This document shows positions 32,223 through 47,200 of a stretch of 64,000 bases of DNA, piece by piece; position 1 is the stretch's first letter, and each line of letters begins with the position of its first letter. The notes under the pieces are model-generated. The model was not told the origin of the DNA, made no database searches, and saw nothing but the letters and a program-made list of their open reading frames with translations. The position numbers and the translations under genes are program-made. Source of the stretch: Centropus unirufus (lineage: Eukaryota > Chordata > Aves > Cuculiformes > Centropidae); NCBI GenBank assembly GCA_013397695.1, contig VYZI01000238.1:434001-498000 (forward strand). Reading direction: 5' to 3'.

Positions 32223-35200
32223 AGATTCCAAGCTACAAATAAGCCCATTCTGCTGCTTTCTGCTCTCCAGGATTCTGAAGTTTTTTCACTAGGACAGGAT
32301 GATTAAGTCCAGGTGCTCTAGGTTAGGCTCTTAATTTGAGCCTTCCTTTTGAAAGACAAGAGGCCAAAGAGGCAAATGAGAAGACCATCAACAAGTGTCT
32401 TTAAAATTACATTCCAGTACGTAAGTGGAAAACAGTAGGGGGAGAAAGGGAGAAAGTGCCAGTTGTATACAGCAGAAGAGAGAGATGGGGAGGCTGAGGG
32501 ATCAAAGACTTCATAGTGAGGGAAAGGATTTCAGTGAAGCTGAGAGAATAAACAGCATAAAAAGCAGGGCAAATTCTAGCATGACAAAAATTAGATCATT
32601 TGCACTTAACAGCCTGGCATTCCTATGCTGTCGGTGAAGTTTTTAGCTATGTCCTATACCATTACAATAGTCGTTTTATAAGGGCCAGTATTTTTTCATT
32701 TGGACTGGTGCTCATAAGTGGCACGAGCTTCTGAAAGGCAATTTCAGTTCACAGAAGTTTAAATTGCCTGCAACAATAATATAACACCAACCACTAAAAC
32801 GTCTCCTTTGCAATGTCATTAGAATGGGAAATGGATTATTATGCAAGTCTGGAGGGAACTGAAGTGATGCTCTTTGAATGGGAAATTTTAGGCGGGGGGA
32901 TGGCTTTGTGCTAGTCTAAGGTTATTGATTATGCCACTTAAATTGTGTAATTCCATGGAAAGCTACGCCAAAGACCGTTGGTCTGTGGAGACCAACAGCA
33001 CTGGAATATGTGAGATATAACAGGAAAATGGTTTCAATGCAGGTCTGCAGGGAGAAGCAACGATGTCACTTTACACAGAAAAATTATTTCAGTGCAAGTC
33101 CACAGAGACCTGTAACAATACTGTTTGGATGTGAAATTCTTTGGGAAATTAATTTCAGTACCACTCTGTTAGGCTGAATAAGGTCATTAGATTATGATGA
33201 GAAAATGATTTGATGAAAAGAGGCCTCCAACAATAGCCATGGAACAGATCAACATCAGTTAGCTTTCATTTGAGGCAGCAAAGATACCCAACACTTCCTG
33301 TTCCTTGGGCCATGGAGGCTGAGCTTGGGGTCTCAAAGGAATGTAGTGAATTTTGAGCATTTGGTGATCTGAGATGGGTAGAGGACTAGACATTGCTGTC
33401 TTTTCCTCCTCTGGCTGGTCCACTTCCTAGTCTCTGCCTCTGTGATGCGGAGTGCATGGATCTGTTCAAAGAATTCACACCTCCTGCTCTGAGGCAGCCA
33501 CTGATCAGGTTTGCTTTGCAAAGCTCAGCACAAAACAGTCCAACCTGGAGGTGTGGGAAAAAGCATCACATCATGTCAGGGAAATTGCTTTCTCTTACTC
33601 ACTTCCTCTAGGTACAGTTGTAGCAGGCCCAGTGGGGAATGCTTGATCCAAATTTGTTTCGACAGCTCATGGTGAATTACCCAAGTCTGTTACTCTCCCT
33701 GTGCCCAAACATAATCGAAGTTCAGTGAAATTTGAGCTCAAGTCATCCTGGCTGTCTACAAACCTTGGATTTCCAACATCTTACAAGGTAGTTGAAGTTT
33801 GCATTCAAATCTAAATTTCACAGCTCCAGCCAAACTACCTCAGAATAAGAGTGTACCAAAATAAGATTCCCATGTTAAAAAGAGAAGGACAGTTTCCAGT
33901 CAAGTGATTCACCTTGACACCTCTAAGCAGAAATTCTTGGAAGATAGCATTAACATCTCTAGCAGATGAGTTTATGATGAGACAACCTGAGTGTTCTTAG
34001 GTGGTTCTTATGTATCATGTATATAGAAATAGCTTTTAACTGCCAAGGTCATCAGCGCTCAAAAAATACCATGGATTGGTGGGAACAGGAGGTGTACATG
34101 AGTAGGCTGATTCAGTTATATGTTTTGAGAATATAGTCCTAAGGCCACATTTTATATCATTTATAAGCAATTCTTTCCATCATAGAAGAAGCTGTTTGAA
34201 AATCTAGTGGTGCTTGTTATATGAAGACAATAGCTACCAAAGTAAGATAATAATTTAAAGCATTGCTGACTTGCTAGGTAAAAGATAACCTTTTCTGAAA
34301 TGAGTGTGTTAAACAAATCCTGAGTGGTCTCTATGACTGAAGCAATCTTCCTGGTAATCCATTTTTTCACCAGTTCTTTCCCCTGTCATTCCAGGGAGAT
34401 CTAAACTACTTCTCGTTTGTCATGAATTTCTGTATAAAATAAGTCATTTTTCTGGTCAAATATAATGTCCATCTTCTAAGTGTTCACTGCAAAAATAAAA
34501 AATCATTGTGCAGAGAGTCCAGAAAGAACTATTTGCCTGGAAGGACGGCATAAACAGCTCTGACACAAATTGTCCCTCACTTTGGGTCTGTGTCTCAACC
34601 CATTTTGGTTCAGGAAGATGTTCCACAAAGTATAAAGACAGGCTGAACTTTGAAAGGATGTTCAGATGCAGGAATCAAATTTGTCTCTGGTTCTCAATAT
34701 ATGTTGATGTAAAATGTAAGGAAAGCGCTGTGCACTGGCTTATGGGTTTTTTATGTAACAATCAGTAAGAGCTGTAAATCATATCAAGAAGCATGCAGTC
34801 ATGGCAAGTGATTTAGTTCTTTCTACTAATAAAAGCAGAGGCTTCAGTTCCTGTCTTACAGGACAGCTGATTGATTTACAACATAACAGCTTCTCTTTCA
34901 GGCTTCCCAGTATTTGTGTGCAAATAGATTTGGAATGGGAACTGATGAAACCTGAAGATAGGGACCAGATTGTGATCTTAATTGCTTCTGAGAATGGATC
35001 TTTTCAAATTTTCTAGATTGTAAAGGTGGAAAAGCCAATTTATAAAACCTTGTAACAAGTCAGTGGAATTTTTTATCATTGTTTGAATTAATCATCTGCC
35101 TGTCATTAATCTCAATCCTTTGCAAAAAAATGGGACAGCCTGGGTCTCATTATCATCCAGCAGAGCTCCCGCAGCTTTCAAACTTTCTCTTAAAAGGGCA

Positions 35201-38200
35201 GAGGAAATCTTATCTCTTGCGTTTCATCACAGCCATGTTGGCAAAGTGTCTTTGGGATGTTCACAGCATAGTTGGAAGCAAGATAAAAGCAAGACCCCTT
35301 ATGATTATAGATGCCTTGGTTTTAGATGTATCCTCCCAAGATCTTGGAGAAGCAGCAACTTATTCTTGCTTTGATCGGCTTTGAGCTGATTCTTGCTGCT
35401 TGTGTATGGGAGAGCAGCAGCAAATCTGCTTTCCCTGGGGATATATTTGGTAAATACTGCATGTGAGAATCCTGGGAGATTTTTCTCTTGTACTCTGAGC
35501 CAGTGGGCCTCATTGACACAAATGGTCTTTCTACATGGAGAAACTACACAGACTTAACAAAATTATTTCCCAAATCCTTACTGTAGATAGGTATATCTCT
35601 GTTACACAGATCTACCTGCACTCATGTAGCTTAAATGAGTAACAGACCTAACTCCAGTCAATAGAAGCTTGCTGAAGGAACAAAGTTTCCTTGAAAAAAC
35701 AATCTTTATGGTTTTGTTCAATTGGGGCTGTAATTCAGATTCCTAGCTTGGCAAATATTCATTCCAAATCTCTTTGTATTTATTGTAGTGACTCTGAATT
35801 TGCATTCAAAGAAAGGCAGAAACATAGTTTAGTTCGTTTAGAATTTGTTATTCTTTGTTGCTTCTCTTTTGTGGTGTATTGATATTAATCTCTTATGTTA
35901 AATTGTTTATTGCTCTTTGTTTCAATACCTAGCTAGCACATCATGTTACAACACAGTATATTGGGAAACAGTTTATGCAACCTTCTGTTACTACTGAGAA
36001 AAGCAAATGAAGCATCAATTACGCTTGTTAGTCAATGAAGAGGGAACAGAAGCAAATCAACTTAGGCTGAAGCAAGGTAATTTAAATGTTAGGTAAACTT
36101 TATTATGTAGAGTAGGTCAGCTGTGGATCTGGATGCCTAGGGAAGTTCTGGAATCAGCATAACAGGAGATCAGAGATTGACTAGGCACCTGTATTGCAGG
36201 GAATATTGGGGGATAAAGAAATTGGTTGTGCTGGGTATGATGAAGTGCTTTGGACAAGGTGACAAGCTAGTATTTCATTTCCGTTTAAATGACCTGATGC
36301 CCATTGCTCTGAAAAATAAAATATCCTTGGTTCAAAAAAGGGAATGAATGTACACAAGGGAAATCAAGGTGAACAGCAGAAATTACCAAATCATCTCAGT
36401 GCTGGAAATGTCCAACTTCTCTTTCCTCCAAAATACACACATCAGAGTACTGGGAGATCTACACTTTGATGTTAATTCACATCTATACAGTCTAGAGCAC
36501 ATATACAAATCCAATAATCCTTTGTGTTTCTGAAGCTGAGATTCTTTCTCATTTCCCAGCGGTAGAACAAAGAATCTTGATGGAAGTCTGAGACCCATCA
36601 GAATGGACCCTACAGATCAGACTCTTGCTGTCCACTGAATGCCACACACAAGCCATCACTCATAGCACAGGCAACCATTTCTTTCCTTTAAAAAGCAGGC
36701 ATTATTTCATTTTGGAGGCTTACATAACTGCATGGTGAAAATGAGAACACAGAACTGGGGCAAAAAACATTCCAGCAATTCTCATTGCAAAAGAAACATA
36801 AACTTCAGCATCCATCAAACAATTCTTTCTCCAAATGAATAGTGAATATACAAACCCACCATCTCAGCTTGAGTTCCTTTGCAAAATAAAGCCCTCTAGA
36901 CTTATTAAAAATAATAATAAAGTAATCCATTTGATCAGTATGTCAAGTTCCTATAAAGTAGCGCAGCAACACCTCCTTTTACTAATTTCCCTAAATCCCT
37001 AGTGGCTTCCCACTGCCACAAATTAAGCTTACATTCCTTTCCATAAACCTAGCAAGAATTGCAGTCCCAGTGTCCCCTGTGCACAGCTCTTTGAGGTTGA
37101 ATGCTTTGGGTTCTCTGGTTGTTACTCATGCCTCCCGCTGTGGGGCCCAATATTTCCCCATCCCTATTATTTTCCCTCCATATCCCTGGCCTGTTATAAA
37201 TGACTGTTCTTCTGCAGGGTGTTATGGAGAATGACATTGTCAGGACAATACAGGGTCAGTGACAGCATCTGGCGTGTGTTGAATGATCTCACAGGGAGAG
37301 AGCAGTGTTCTGTTGAAGGCAGCAGTCTTTTGCCTTTCATTTTAATTGTATCTTCACTCTGATGGCTTGGCAAAGCCCAGCCTGAGGTCTGTGCTGTGCC
37401 TAGTGCAGATGTGGCCATCTGTGTTCAGTTCCTCGTTGTGTCTGTAATTCTTCTTTTACTTTGCCTCAGGTGTTCAGATGTCCCTCTTTATTTTCTTGTA
37501 GCCCTCTTCATTGCATATTCCTGATCAACTTCTTCCCATTCCCTCCTTCACTGAAAAGCGCCACAGCACTTGGCTTGGCTCAGCTCACCGAAACACACCA
37601 CATTTCTGATCAGTGTGTCAAAAGTGAGTCCCTATGCGCTGCTGAACCAAACCCAGAGAAATCAGAGAAGTATGGCTAAAGTGCAGACACACCTGTCATT
37701 CCTCATCTCGGAGAGCCCCCAACTGCCAGATGGAGCAGGAGCTTAATTCCAGTAGCAGACAGGTTCTTTATAGGTGGCATTTGGGAAACACAAAGCTGCT
37801 TCTTAGTGGGGGTGTGTTCTTTGCTGTGGGATACTAGGGAGGACTAAAAGCCCGTTAGCCTTTCAGTTGTCCTAATTAAGGAGCTCATGATCTTTGATTA
37901 GGCTAGCAGCCGCAGCCACAAAACTGTTTTTACTCTTTATTTCCAGGACATTAAGAGAACAGTGGTAGTGTTGAGATTTTCTAAGAGAGCTGCACGCATT
38001 ATGGTTTAGGAGCATCCAGTTTTTTGACGGCTTGAAGAACAACACATAGTGGTCAGAGCCATAGGCCAGCAGTGTTTCCCATTGGATTCTGCTCTGTTGT
38101 CTCCACCAATATCTTCTGCAGAAGTGTTTCACCTTATAATACTTCACTTTTTTCCACACTTGTTTTCATAAAAATAAACAAGTTTGTTCCTGCCTTGTGA

Positions 38201-41200
38201 AGCACTGTTGTGTTGGGTGAAAGACACAATGTTAGCATAAAGTGTTATGGTCATTTCTATTCGTTCAATGAGCACATTGAAGGGGAGTTTGTTTAAGCTA
38301 GTGCTGCTTTGCCTGATGAAGCAGTCAGCCATGAATGAAGCCACTCAGAGATGAGTCTTTGGCCTGGTGCCATGGTCATCAAAGGTCAGAGCAAGGGCAA
38401 GCAGGGCTCCTCTTTCCCCATGTAAAGGTATGGCAGGACAATAAATACTCATCAAAAATTAGCATTCCACTCACAAGCAGGTGGCAAATTTATGTAAGGA
38501 GCAGCAACTTCCAAACCAGCATGGCTTTCAAAAATCCTTAGTGACAGTAAAAATATTTAGAGAGAGGAAAAGAGATCAACAGAAAGCAGATCAATACCCC
38601 CACTTTGCTGAGAGTATTTGCCTGATGGGCACTTTCTGTGCTGTGGGCTCACCAGCAATTCACGGAAGAACAATTTTGGACAATGTGCGCTGAGCCCAGG
38701 CTAGATTAGAGAATGTACGGATGGCATCGTCACTGTGCCAGTGGCTGCAAGTGCTTTGGTGGGGTGAAGTAATTCATGCCTTTCTCCCCAGCATCTAGAA
38801 CTTGCAGGGGGGACTGTCAGTGGGAGAGGCTTTTACATAAAGCTTGGCCGTTTTTGGTTGTTGAGTGGCAGCAATAAATGTTTTCCACACCTCTGACCAC
38901 CACTGCTTAGAACCCATGGGCTCAGTGTGCTCCCACCACGCGAAGCTCTGCTTTGTCAGCAATAGCTGTCACTTTATCCTGCTGTTCCGAGCCTCTGGGG
39001 ACATAAATACTGTTATTCTACAAGTGCATTAGCAGCAAAGAGAGCCTATATGTCTCCTCCTCCCACCCCCCCTAGCCCTCATGACACGCCAGGACATACT
39101 TTCATCCTATATCCCCAAAGCTGATTTGCTCTGTGAAGCAGCTCCAGTTAGATTTCTTTCTTGGATGGATTCCCTGGCCTGACTTAGGTGCCCAGAATAT
39201 GTGTCGTAGGCTCAGCAGATCCCACCCAGGCAGTGGTTTAAGCTGACAGTTATACTTATTCATGGTGACATCCCGGGCAGCCAGCAGTGGCACAGAATGT
39301 TCAAGCCATGCAGGGAGGAGGAGGTGGGACAGACGGGTGCCACCACACGCCAGAGCCCGGCTGAACTCCCTGTCCCCTGCAAGTCCCCTTCCTTTCCCTG
39401 CTCTTCTCAGAAAGGAGGTGGGCTGCCTTTCCTTTCAGCATGTACCAGCCCAGCAGCTCCCAGAAAGAGCTTGTTACAAACACACTCAGTAGGCTCCCTC
39501 AAGCAGAATAAATTATATGTTTAGAGAGAAAGAGGAGGGGAAATAAGAAGTGCAAAGCAGGCAGCCTGATGGAGCTGTCGCCTGGCTGCTCTTTTTGGGG
39601 ATCACAAGTGTGCAATTAGCCTGGAGAGCTAGGACATTTTTCTTTGCTATAAGACACCCACTCTAAGTTCCTGGTGGGAACCTGGGCTTGTAATTTGTTT
39701 TCACACAGAAGTGACTTCACAGCACAGGGAACAACAGCAGGCTCAGGTAACTGAGTTGCTATAGGCCTGCACTGACCGAGCCAGCAGACCTGGGAGCCCT
39801 GCACCCTTCAAGAGCAAAAGGAGTATCTGTGGACACATTCCTGACAGTTTGGCTTTTGGTGTAGATGTGTGCAGTATCAACATGCATTTCTTTCTCCAGA
39901 TCCATGGTGCAAGCCCTTGACATCAAGAGTTCTGTAGTACTTAGAGGTTATACAAGATGTTCTTTATGATTTCCCTGGGCTTCCTCGGAGCTATGCATTC
40001 ATTAATAGAAATACTCTAACCTGGAAAATGTCATGGAAAGCAGTGCTCTGAAAATGCTCTGGCAGAGAAATAGGAACACTGAACTGAAACAAAATGTCCA
40101 GTTTTGTCCGCAGCTGCAGCTTCCCTTTGGGCCAGCAGTTACTCACCAATGCCCCAGAACAAAGGTCAGGGTGTTAGGATTTGACCCCACTAACACTACA
40201 GTAACTCTACAAGAGGATTCCTCTCAGTCCTAGCTGTATATTTTCATCCTTTTTAACAGCACTCCCAGGAGCTTTGTGTTCCTCCAGGATCCCAGACCAC
40301 TGTGTTGCATGAGTGCCCATGATGTGATGTGCAAGTTTGCTTTTGTGTATCCAAACAGATCTGGAGAGATTTCTGTATTCCATCTGTAGACTAAACTGTG
40401 AGAGGACAGGAATGTTTTCTGCTTGATGCTAAACCATTTGCTGGAAGATCTGGCCATCAGAAATGTATTTTATACTGCATGCCTGGTCTGAACATGTGAT
40501 GTTAGAGTTGGCAGGCATCCCAATAAACTGGGACAGCTTTGATTTCTACTGATTTGTCCCATGTTCCTGGTAAATCCCAAACATCTGAATTTGCTGTGTG
40601 CTGCATCTGACAGGCTACACAGAGCATGATTTCACTTCAGGAGTTTGTGAAGCTTAAACTGGGTCTCAACAAGGCCAGTTTGAATTTTCGTGAAGTTTCT
40701 TCCGGAAATTTAAAAGAGGCTGTGCTCTATGAAGCCTGGTTTAAAAGCCAAAAGGGAATTTAAAAAAAAGAAAAAAAAAATTAGTTCTGATTAAAGACAA
40801 TGTCCTGAAGGTACGTCATAGTTCTACATGTCATTTGACAACCCTCTACTTCCCCTCTGCTTCACTTGCAGCAAAATCCAGCTACATTCATGACTTTTCT
40901 CTGTTATCTGTGCATATGTGTAAGGAGATTGGATACAAAACATACTTCTGAAGTCAAAGGCTAAGGATGCAAGGAGTACTCTTTTCTCCTACGAAGCATT
41001 TATAGGTTAATCAAGACTGGAACAGGATTCTGAAAGGGAATCTGTGCAGTAAAACACTCAAATGCTTTCTGACTTCATAGACATGGGAAGAGGGAGTGGA
41101 AAGTTTTCCCTAAAAACTGAGCAATGTACAAAACAGAGAAGAACCAGGTTGTAAAGATTTTGGGGAAAAAACCCCAAACATTATGTGCTTTTATTAAAAT

Positions 41201-44200
41201 GTTACTGATTTTTAGAGCTCATGATCTTTGTGCAATATCTGACTAAGCACAGCTTGATGTGGATGTGCCTCTCTGGGGCTGGAGTCAAGGCCAAGTTCTT
41301 CTGCTGAGGTTCTTTTTTCCAGGGACATGGATACCCTCCCCAGGGATCCTATCTCCAATCCCATTCCCCCCAGCGCCCCCCATCTTTATGTGAATGTCAT
41401 GATGTTTTGATGATAACCTCCTCCTTCTCCTAGCTATAAGGAGGACTGTCCTGAGCCCTCTCTCCTTACTATCAAGATCACTTATGAGATTGCTATTCAG
41501 ATCCTCCAGTGACCCACTTAACAGTTGGCATCCATAGGTGGAAAGATACAATCACAAACTGAGGATCAAACTTGGTATGAGAGGCCAGGGGTAGCTGTGG
41601 TGGTGATAGGGAGGGCTTCTGGCCCAGTTATGGAGTTTGCTCTCCCAGACAGCCATAAGAGGGACAGTTTTGCCCAAAGACTGTTCCCCCATCATCTCAC
41701 CAAAAAAGCAATTCCTGCCCGTGAACAGTTACTCTTCGATTGAGAAATGAGATAATTCGAGATTAAAAACAACTTGCCTATTTCATTGACCTCAGCACTT
41801 AGATCATCATGCATAAAGCTCCAGAAAACCATGAGATTTGCATTGCCATTTAAAAAATAACAATGAATAGGTGCTTATTTTTATTGTCTGTTGTAGCCTC
41901 CAGAGTTCATAACTTGAAGCAGCACTTTGCAATCAAGAGAGCTAAATTTTTTTTTATTTTTTTATTTTTTTTTTTAGCAAAGTAGGAATTCTCAGTTCAT
42001 CACATGAATTTAGAAGTTGGGTAGTAGAAAAACTGTCAGATACCTAGAGGGCCATAGAAAAATCTCTGACTTTTGGCAAGCTTGTATTCTGCAGCTGCAA
42101 CCACCATCCCTTCATCCCAGGAAAGATCAAGATGATTACAGAAATTGTTTCATAGGGGCAATTTCCTAAGTTTGGGTGTTTTGGAACTGTTTGAATAACT
42201 TGTGTAGAAATTTGCTGGTCACAAAATGAGAGGTTGCTTTTCACAAATGATTCTGAATTCATAGAAAAAGCATTGCTTTGCTAAGAACAATAAGAAGTTT
42301 GATAGAGTACTTTTGTCTCAATAATGGGCTGATTTGACAATGAAAGTAGGTCAGTTCCAGGCTTTTTTTTTTCTGTCTTTTCTGGGAGTTGGAAGGAAAG
42401 TGTATTTTTGATATTCAAAATATGAAATTGTGAAATCCTACTCTGGCATAGGTTGATTGCTCTTGATGTTTATTGAACAAGCAATCTAATTTCAGCTTCC
42501 ACAGTTCATTATAAAACTCCCAGTTTAAACTTTGCTGTAAAGTGAGCAAAGAAAATCTGTGTATTTTATACCAGTGAAAATAACTACTGCTGGTCTTTTG
42601 GGCAGATGGCATCTAATATATCAAAGTGGTAAGGCCTTATAAGGACTGGTTAGATAGATATCCTTGGAATGTTCAAAAAGGACTTGTCATTCTGAGAAAA
42701 AAACAAAAGACAATAAAACCCAACAGTTGATTAATATGAGTTCAAATCCTATTGAAGAAGACAGAAAGATATTTCCTATTTGTGTGCTAGCAAGCCAAGT
42801 GGAGGCGGTTGGAGACTGGGCTGTGTCATGACTTGTTGGCAGGTGAGAATTACAAACTGCCTTCTCCTCAATAATATTTTTCCAAGTGAGAGGACTATAT
42901 ATGCCTTAATGGAGGAGAGTGAATGCACAATAGACAGTGCACACGGTATCTATGTTAGGCTGCTGTAGCCATACAATACAGACGTTCATAACAATGGCTG
43001 GCCCCTTGGGAATCAGTGGAGAAGGAGGTGATTCAGTGGACCTGAGTTACATGTTTATGCTGAGCTGACACAGTCCTTTGAAAGTCATCAAATGTGACCA
43101 TCATGCTTCGTTGGGCACGGTCCGGTTGGGCCCTGTGCCCTTATTTGTGATAGTAGAAGGCAGTTCATGCTGCTCCTCCATCACTCTGTTTTCCAGGTTA
43201 CAGGCACCCATGTCCTGTTGAGTAAAGTGCCTTCATGATGAAGACATGATGCAAGCGACCCATGTTGTGTGCTTAAAGAGCAGTACCCAAAACTGTTAGT
43301 CTGAATGATCTGAGGCAAGTGTTTTCTGGATGATGCTTGGTTCCTCCTAGTATATTTTGGAGATGTCAGTCTACACGTGCCAGCAAACCACATCTTATGC
43401 TGCAGATTTGTCACATGTTGCTACATGTGTTGCTGCCCAAATGCTTTGATATCCTAAGTGTCCATGTGAGCATTCCTGCTTGTCTGTGAGTGGAGCCTGT
43501 GCCGGTGGACTTGGCTGGAGATCTAGAGTAAAGGGCATGTTGCCCTTTCAGCTCTGCTCCTAATTACCACTTTGAAATAGGGAGGCATGTGTGGAGGCAA
43601 CAGTCCAGGCAATAAAACATATCGCTTTATTTGTTATAAGAACAGACTTTCTGGGCCAGGCTAAAAGTCTGTGTTGCTCTATATCCTGCCTTTAGTCTTA
43701 GTGGTACAGATAGAAGAGGGGCAGAGTGATCCTTCGCCTGGCATTTCCACCAACCTTCCAGCAGTCCAAGATTAGAGATCTCCAGAGGCAGGAGTGGGAG
43801 TCCACCAGTAAGCTGTCAAATGTTGGTCTTTCTTAACTTAGGGGTTTCAGGAAGACCATATGTCCTTATTTTGGGGGATATTTTTTCTGGATAGGCTGCA
43901 AAAGCTTCTTGATATGCCAGTGTGTAGAGAGGGAGGAAACACCTACCAGAGTGATGAAAATATCAAATGGCAGCTTTGGCACAGAACTGCAGAGACAGTT
44001 TGCTTCACCCCAGACAGAAAGTCCTGGGTGACACCTCTGACTATGTGGCTCCAGACTCTGTATCCAAGGAGGACCTTGAGGGATATGGCACCCGGGCAAA
44101 GTGGTTTGCTTGCATCTGATGGTAGTGATGACACATACACCTGTTTGCTGGTCAGCAGTGTCTCAAGCCACTCTTGACGAGAACCATCACCAGTATCTGT

Positions 44201-47200
44201 ACCAGTGGCTGTAGGGCTGTGCAGGGAGTGCATGCCCAGAGCTCAGCATCTGGCCCTCGATCACAAAGGTTCAGAGGTTAAACCAGAAAATGATAAAGCA
44301 GATCTTCAGATATAATGCTGTGCGTCACCATCCCTTCTGCCACAGCTGCTGAACTCACAGCTGCCCTCCCACCAGCTGGTCCAGGGGAGTTAAGGCAGCC
44401 ATGCTGCTGGCGGCACACACATTTTGTGCCTTTAAGAGGTTTGGCTTATCCAGGCTGGGAGTCAGTGAAATGTGTGGGCTGACAAAGAGCTCTTATCCCT
44501 TCCCCCAGCCACGCTCTGCCAGGAAATGACTTTGTGAGACACTGGCTTCTGCCTCCAATCTGCTGCCATGTGGGAGCCTGGCGCTCACAGGCGCTGGCAC
44601 ACATGCACGTGTGCACACAAACAGGCATGGAGCTGTGCTTGGAGGTGCAGTTATCCTGGCAACGTGCAAACTCACATGGGCTGAGGCGAGCAGATTGGGG
44701 CTCCAGGCACTGCTGCCACAGCAGGCCATGGAGCATCCTGGCTGTGCTGAATAGGGGATGGGGAGCTCTGGTCAGCAAGATGCTGCCTGTGTTATGGATT
44801 TGGCTCTCTCGTGAGCAGATTCCAGCCTGCAGGAGCTCCTCAGGAAGATCAGCTGCTTACCCTTGTAGCAATTTGAGTTAAAGGAGAGTCCAGCTGGGAA
44901 GACAGCATAGGGGAAGTGATCCTGGTAGTCCTGAGCATAAACATCTCTTAGCACAAGGACCACTGGAGCTCAGCACTGAGCTTCCTGCACCATCACTCAG
45001 TGTGCATGGCACTGGAAGGGCACCAGCACATTTCTTCAGTTTCGCTGGGAAGGGAATGGCACCATCCTCCCATCTTCTTAGCATCTGCTGACCATTTGCA
45101 GTGGCTTAGGGTTTGGGGTGAGGGAGGACCTAAAAGTTCCGGGAATCAGGAGATGTGAATTGTAAACACTGCTTGTTCACAGCCTGTGTTAGCAAGATAA
45201 TAAGTCAAGGCACTTCCAGATCCTGGACAAAATATAGTATCTTTCTCTGAAACTTAATTAGTGCTGATCACCTGGAGCAAATCTTGAAGCGTATGTCTAC
45301 ACTCCATAGTTGTTCTTGAGGTTGAAAAGTGATCATCTTTCATCTGGAGCTTTGCTGATGGGTAAAGACTATAGGACACTTTTGACTCAGAGACAGGTGC
45401 TCCCTGACCAAGGCACAAAGTTATAGCACACAGATTCAGGGAGGGCTTTTGCTCAAGGTATACATTTCAGGTCAGATGATTTAAGACAATGTAAAATCAA
45501 CTGCTATAGAAAGAGTTAATAGCAAGAGATGTGGAGGAGGAGGGCTTGGGGACAGTCACAGTATCAGGTTCTCCTCTAAGGGGCTCTCAAATGATCCTCA
45601 GCCTTGCCAGAAGTCAAACATCTCCTCCCTGGTGAACCTAAGGATGTCTGTCTTTTTGACTCAGCTGCCAGAGTCATGTTGCAGAATTTGATCCTTCTGC
45701 CAGTGTCCCTTCTCCCCTCTTCTGAGCAGCCTCTGCCCACTAAGCTTCTGAAGCCTGAAAGATTTCAAGACCATGAAAGTGCAAGTGATCTCGTCTGGCC
45801 CCGTGGGCAGTGCAGCAGGTCCTGTCTTCACGTATGATACAGTTTCAGCCTTCGTGTTGTCCTCTGCTGTAACGCTAGATGGGCTGAACAGATGGAGAGG
45901 TTCGATGGCAGGGCTCGGGGCTGACAGCTGCTTTGCAATTATAAGTCTGGAATGCGATTTGAGGGGTCTAAGATACTTAGGGCCTGGGCCTTAGTAGAGG
46001 AACATGTATCAAATAGGTCAGGCTCTGCACAGAGTGCGGACAGTAGCTGTTGTGTGATGGGCAGCACTGGTCCTGCCTTAGTACGGTTATGTTTTGATGT
46101 CATTCTGATCGCTGAGATTTTAACTCCCATTTTTCTGGCCATATATTTTTTTATTTATTCCTAAGTTTAATTTAATACAAAGACCAGTTCCCTTTGGAAT
46201 AGGACTGCGCTACTTAGTGATTTTACCACTTTTGGTAATTGGTCTCTGCTGGGAGCGTAAGGGTTTACCCAGGTGGCCTCTCTGCGAGGAGAAGGAGCAT
46301 TTATACCCTTGTTTCTTAAGTGGAAAAACAAAAGTTTGTGGATATTAATGGATTTGTCCAAACTTTGGTCTCACTGGAAATTCAAGTGGAATTCAGCAAA
46401 GCATCCCTATTACACAGCACCCTTCACCTTCCTGTAAACACCCAGTTTAAACTGACTTTAATTGGTCTGCACCTGGTTTTTCACTGCTGAGGAATCTATT
46501 CCAAGGAGACTAATGGCATCTCTGGATGGCCCTGGAGTTAGCTCTACTCATGCTAAGTCACACTGTGGACCACGCCTGTCAGGTCTCAGCCAGCTGAGGG
46601 ATCTCTGCATGGTTCTCCATTGTATGGGCAAGGCCACTCTGCAGGTGGGTGCAGTTTGCACATTGGGACTGTCAGAGCAGGACAGGATGGGTTTTGATCA
46701 CGTGGGAAAAAGAATTCTGAGTTCTCAAAGTCAAAAATTAGTGCAGAACAGGGAAATCACCAGCTCTAGCAAGTAAAAGCCATGCTAGACAACATGATAG
46801 CCAAACTTTTTTTATTTATTTGTGGCCTAACTTAAGAGGAGAAGTTAGCTTGTTGCCCATAACCTACATGAATGGGTAACTAACCTCAAGTATTTAAAGC
46901 TTACATGTTGGGCTTTCACGACTGTAATGAAGTAGACATAAAAATCCCTAGTTTGTTTTTTAAGAGCACAGTTTGTCATTAGTCTTATGACAATTCACTT
47001 TTAAGTTACTTTTTCAAACTTTCTATGCCAATATTTTGAACTGGAAAATTGCTTAAAAAAAAGAAAGAAAATTAGGACTTATATATACTCAAGAACTGGA
47101 GCTTAGAAACTGGAAATGTCGGCAACATAGAAACTTAATTTCTATGTTATCTCCAATCATATTTTCCTTGGCAGCCGTTCCAGCAGCAGGTGTGGAAAGT

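Noticed and set aside
39260..39380. GC-rich pocket as a second CpG island or promoter
   Set aside because: Few CpGs and only about 120 bp; it does not approach the density at 2036-3262.
42738..42752. tRNA B-box-like GAGTTCAAATCC
   Set aside because: No A box or cloverleaf can be formed around it.
43113..43140. GC-rich inverted repeat GGGCAC / GTGCCC
   Set aside because: Arms are only six clean pairs with a loose loop, with no other feature nearby.
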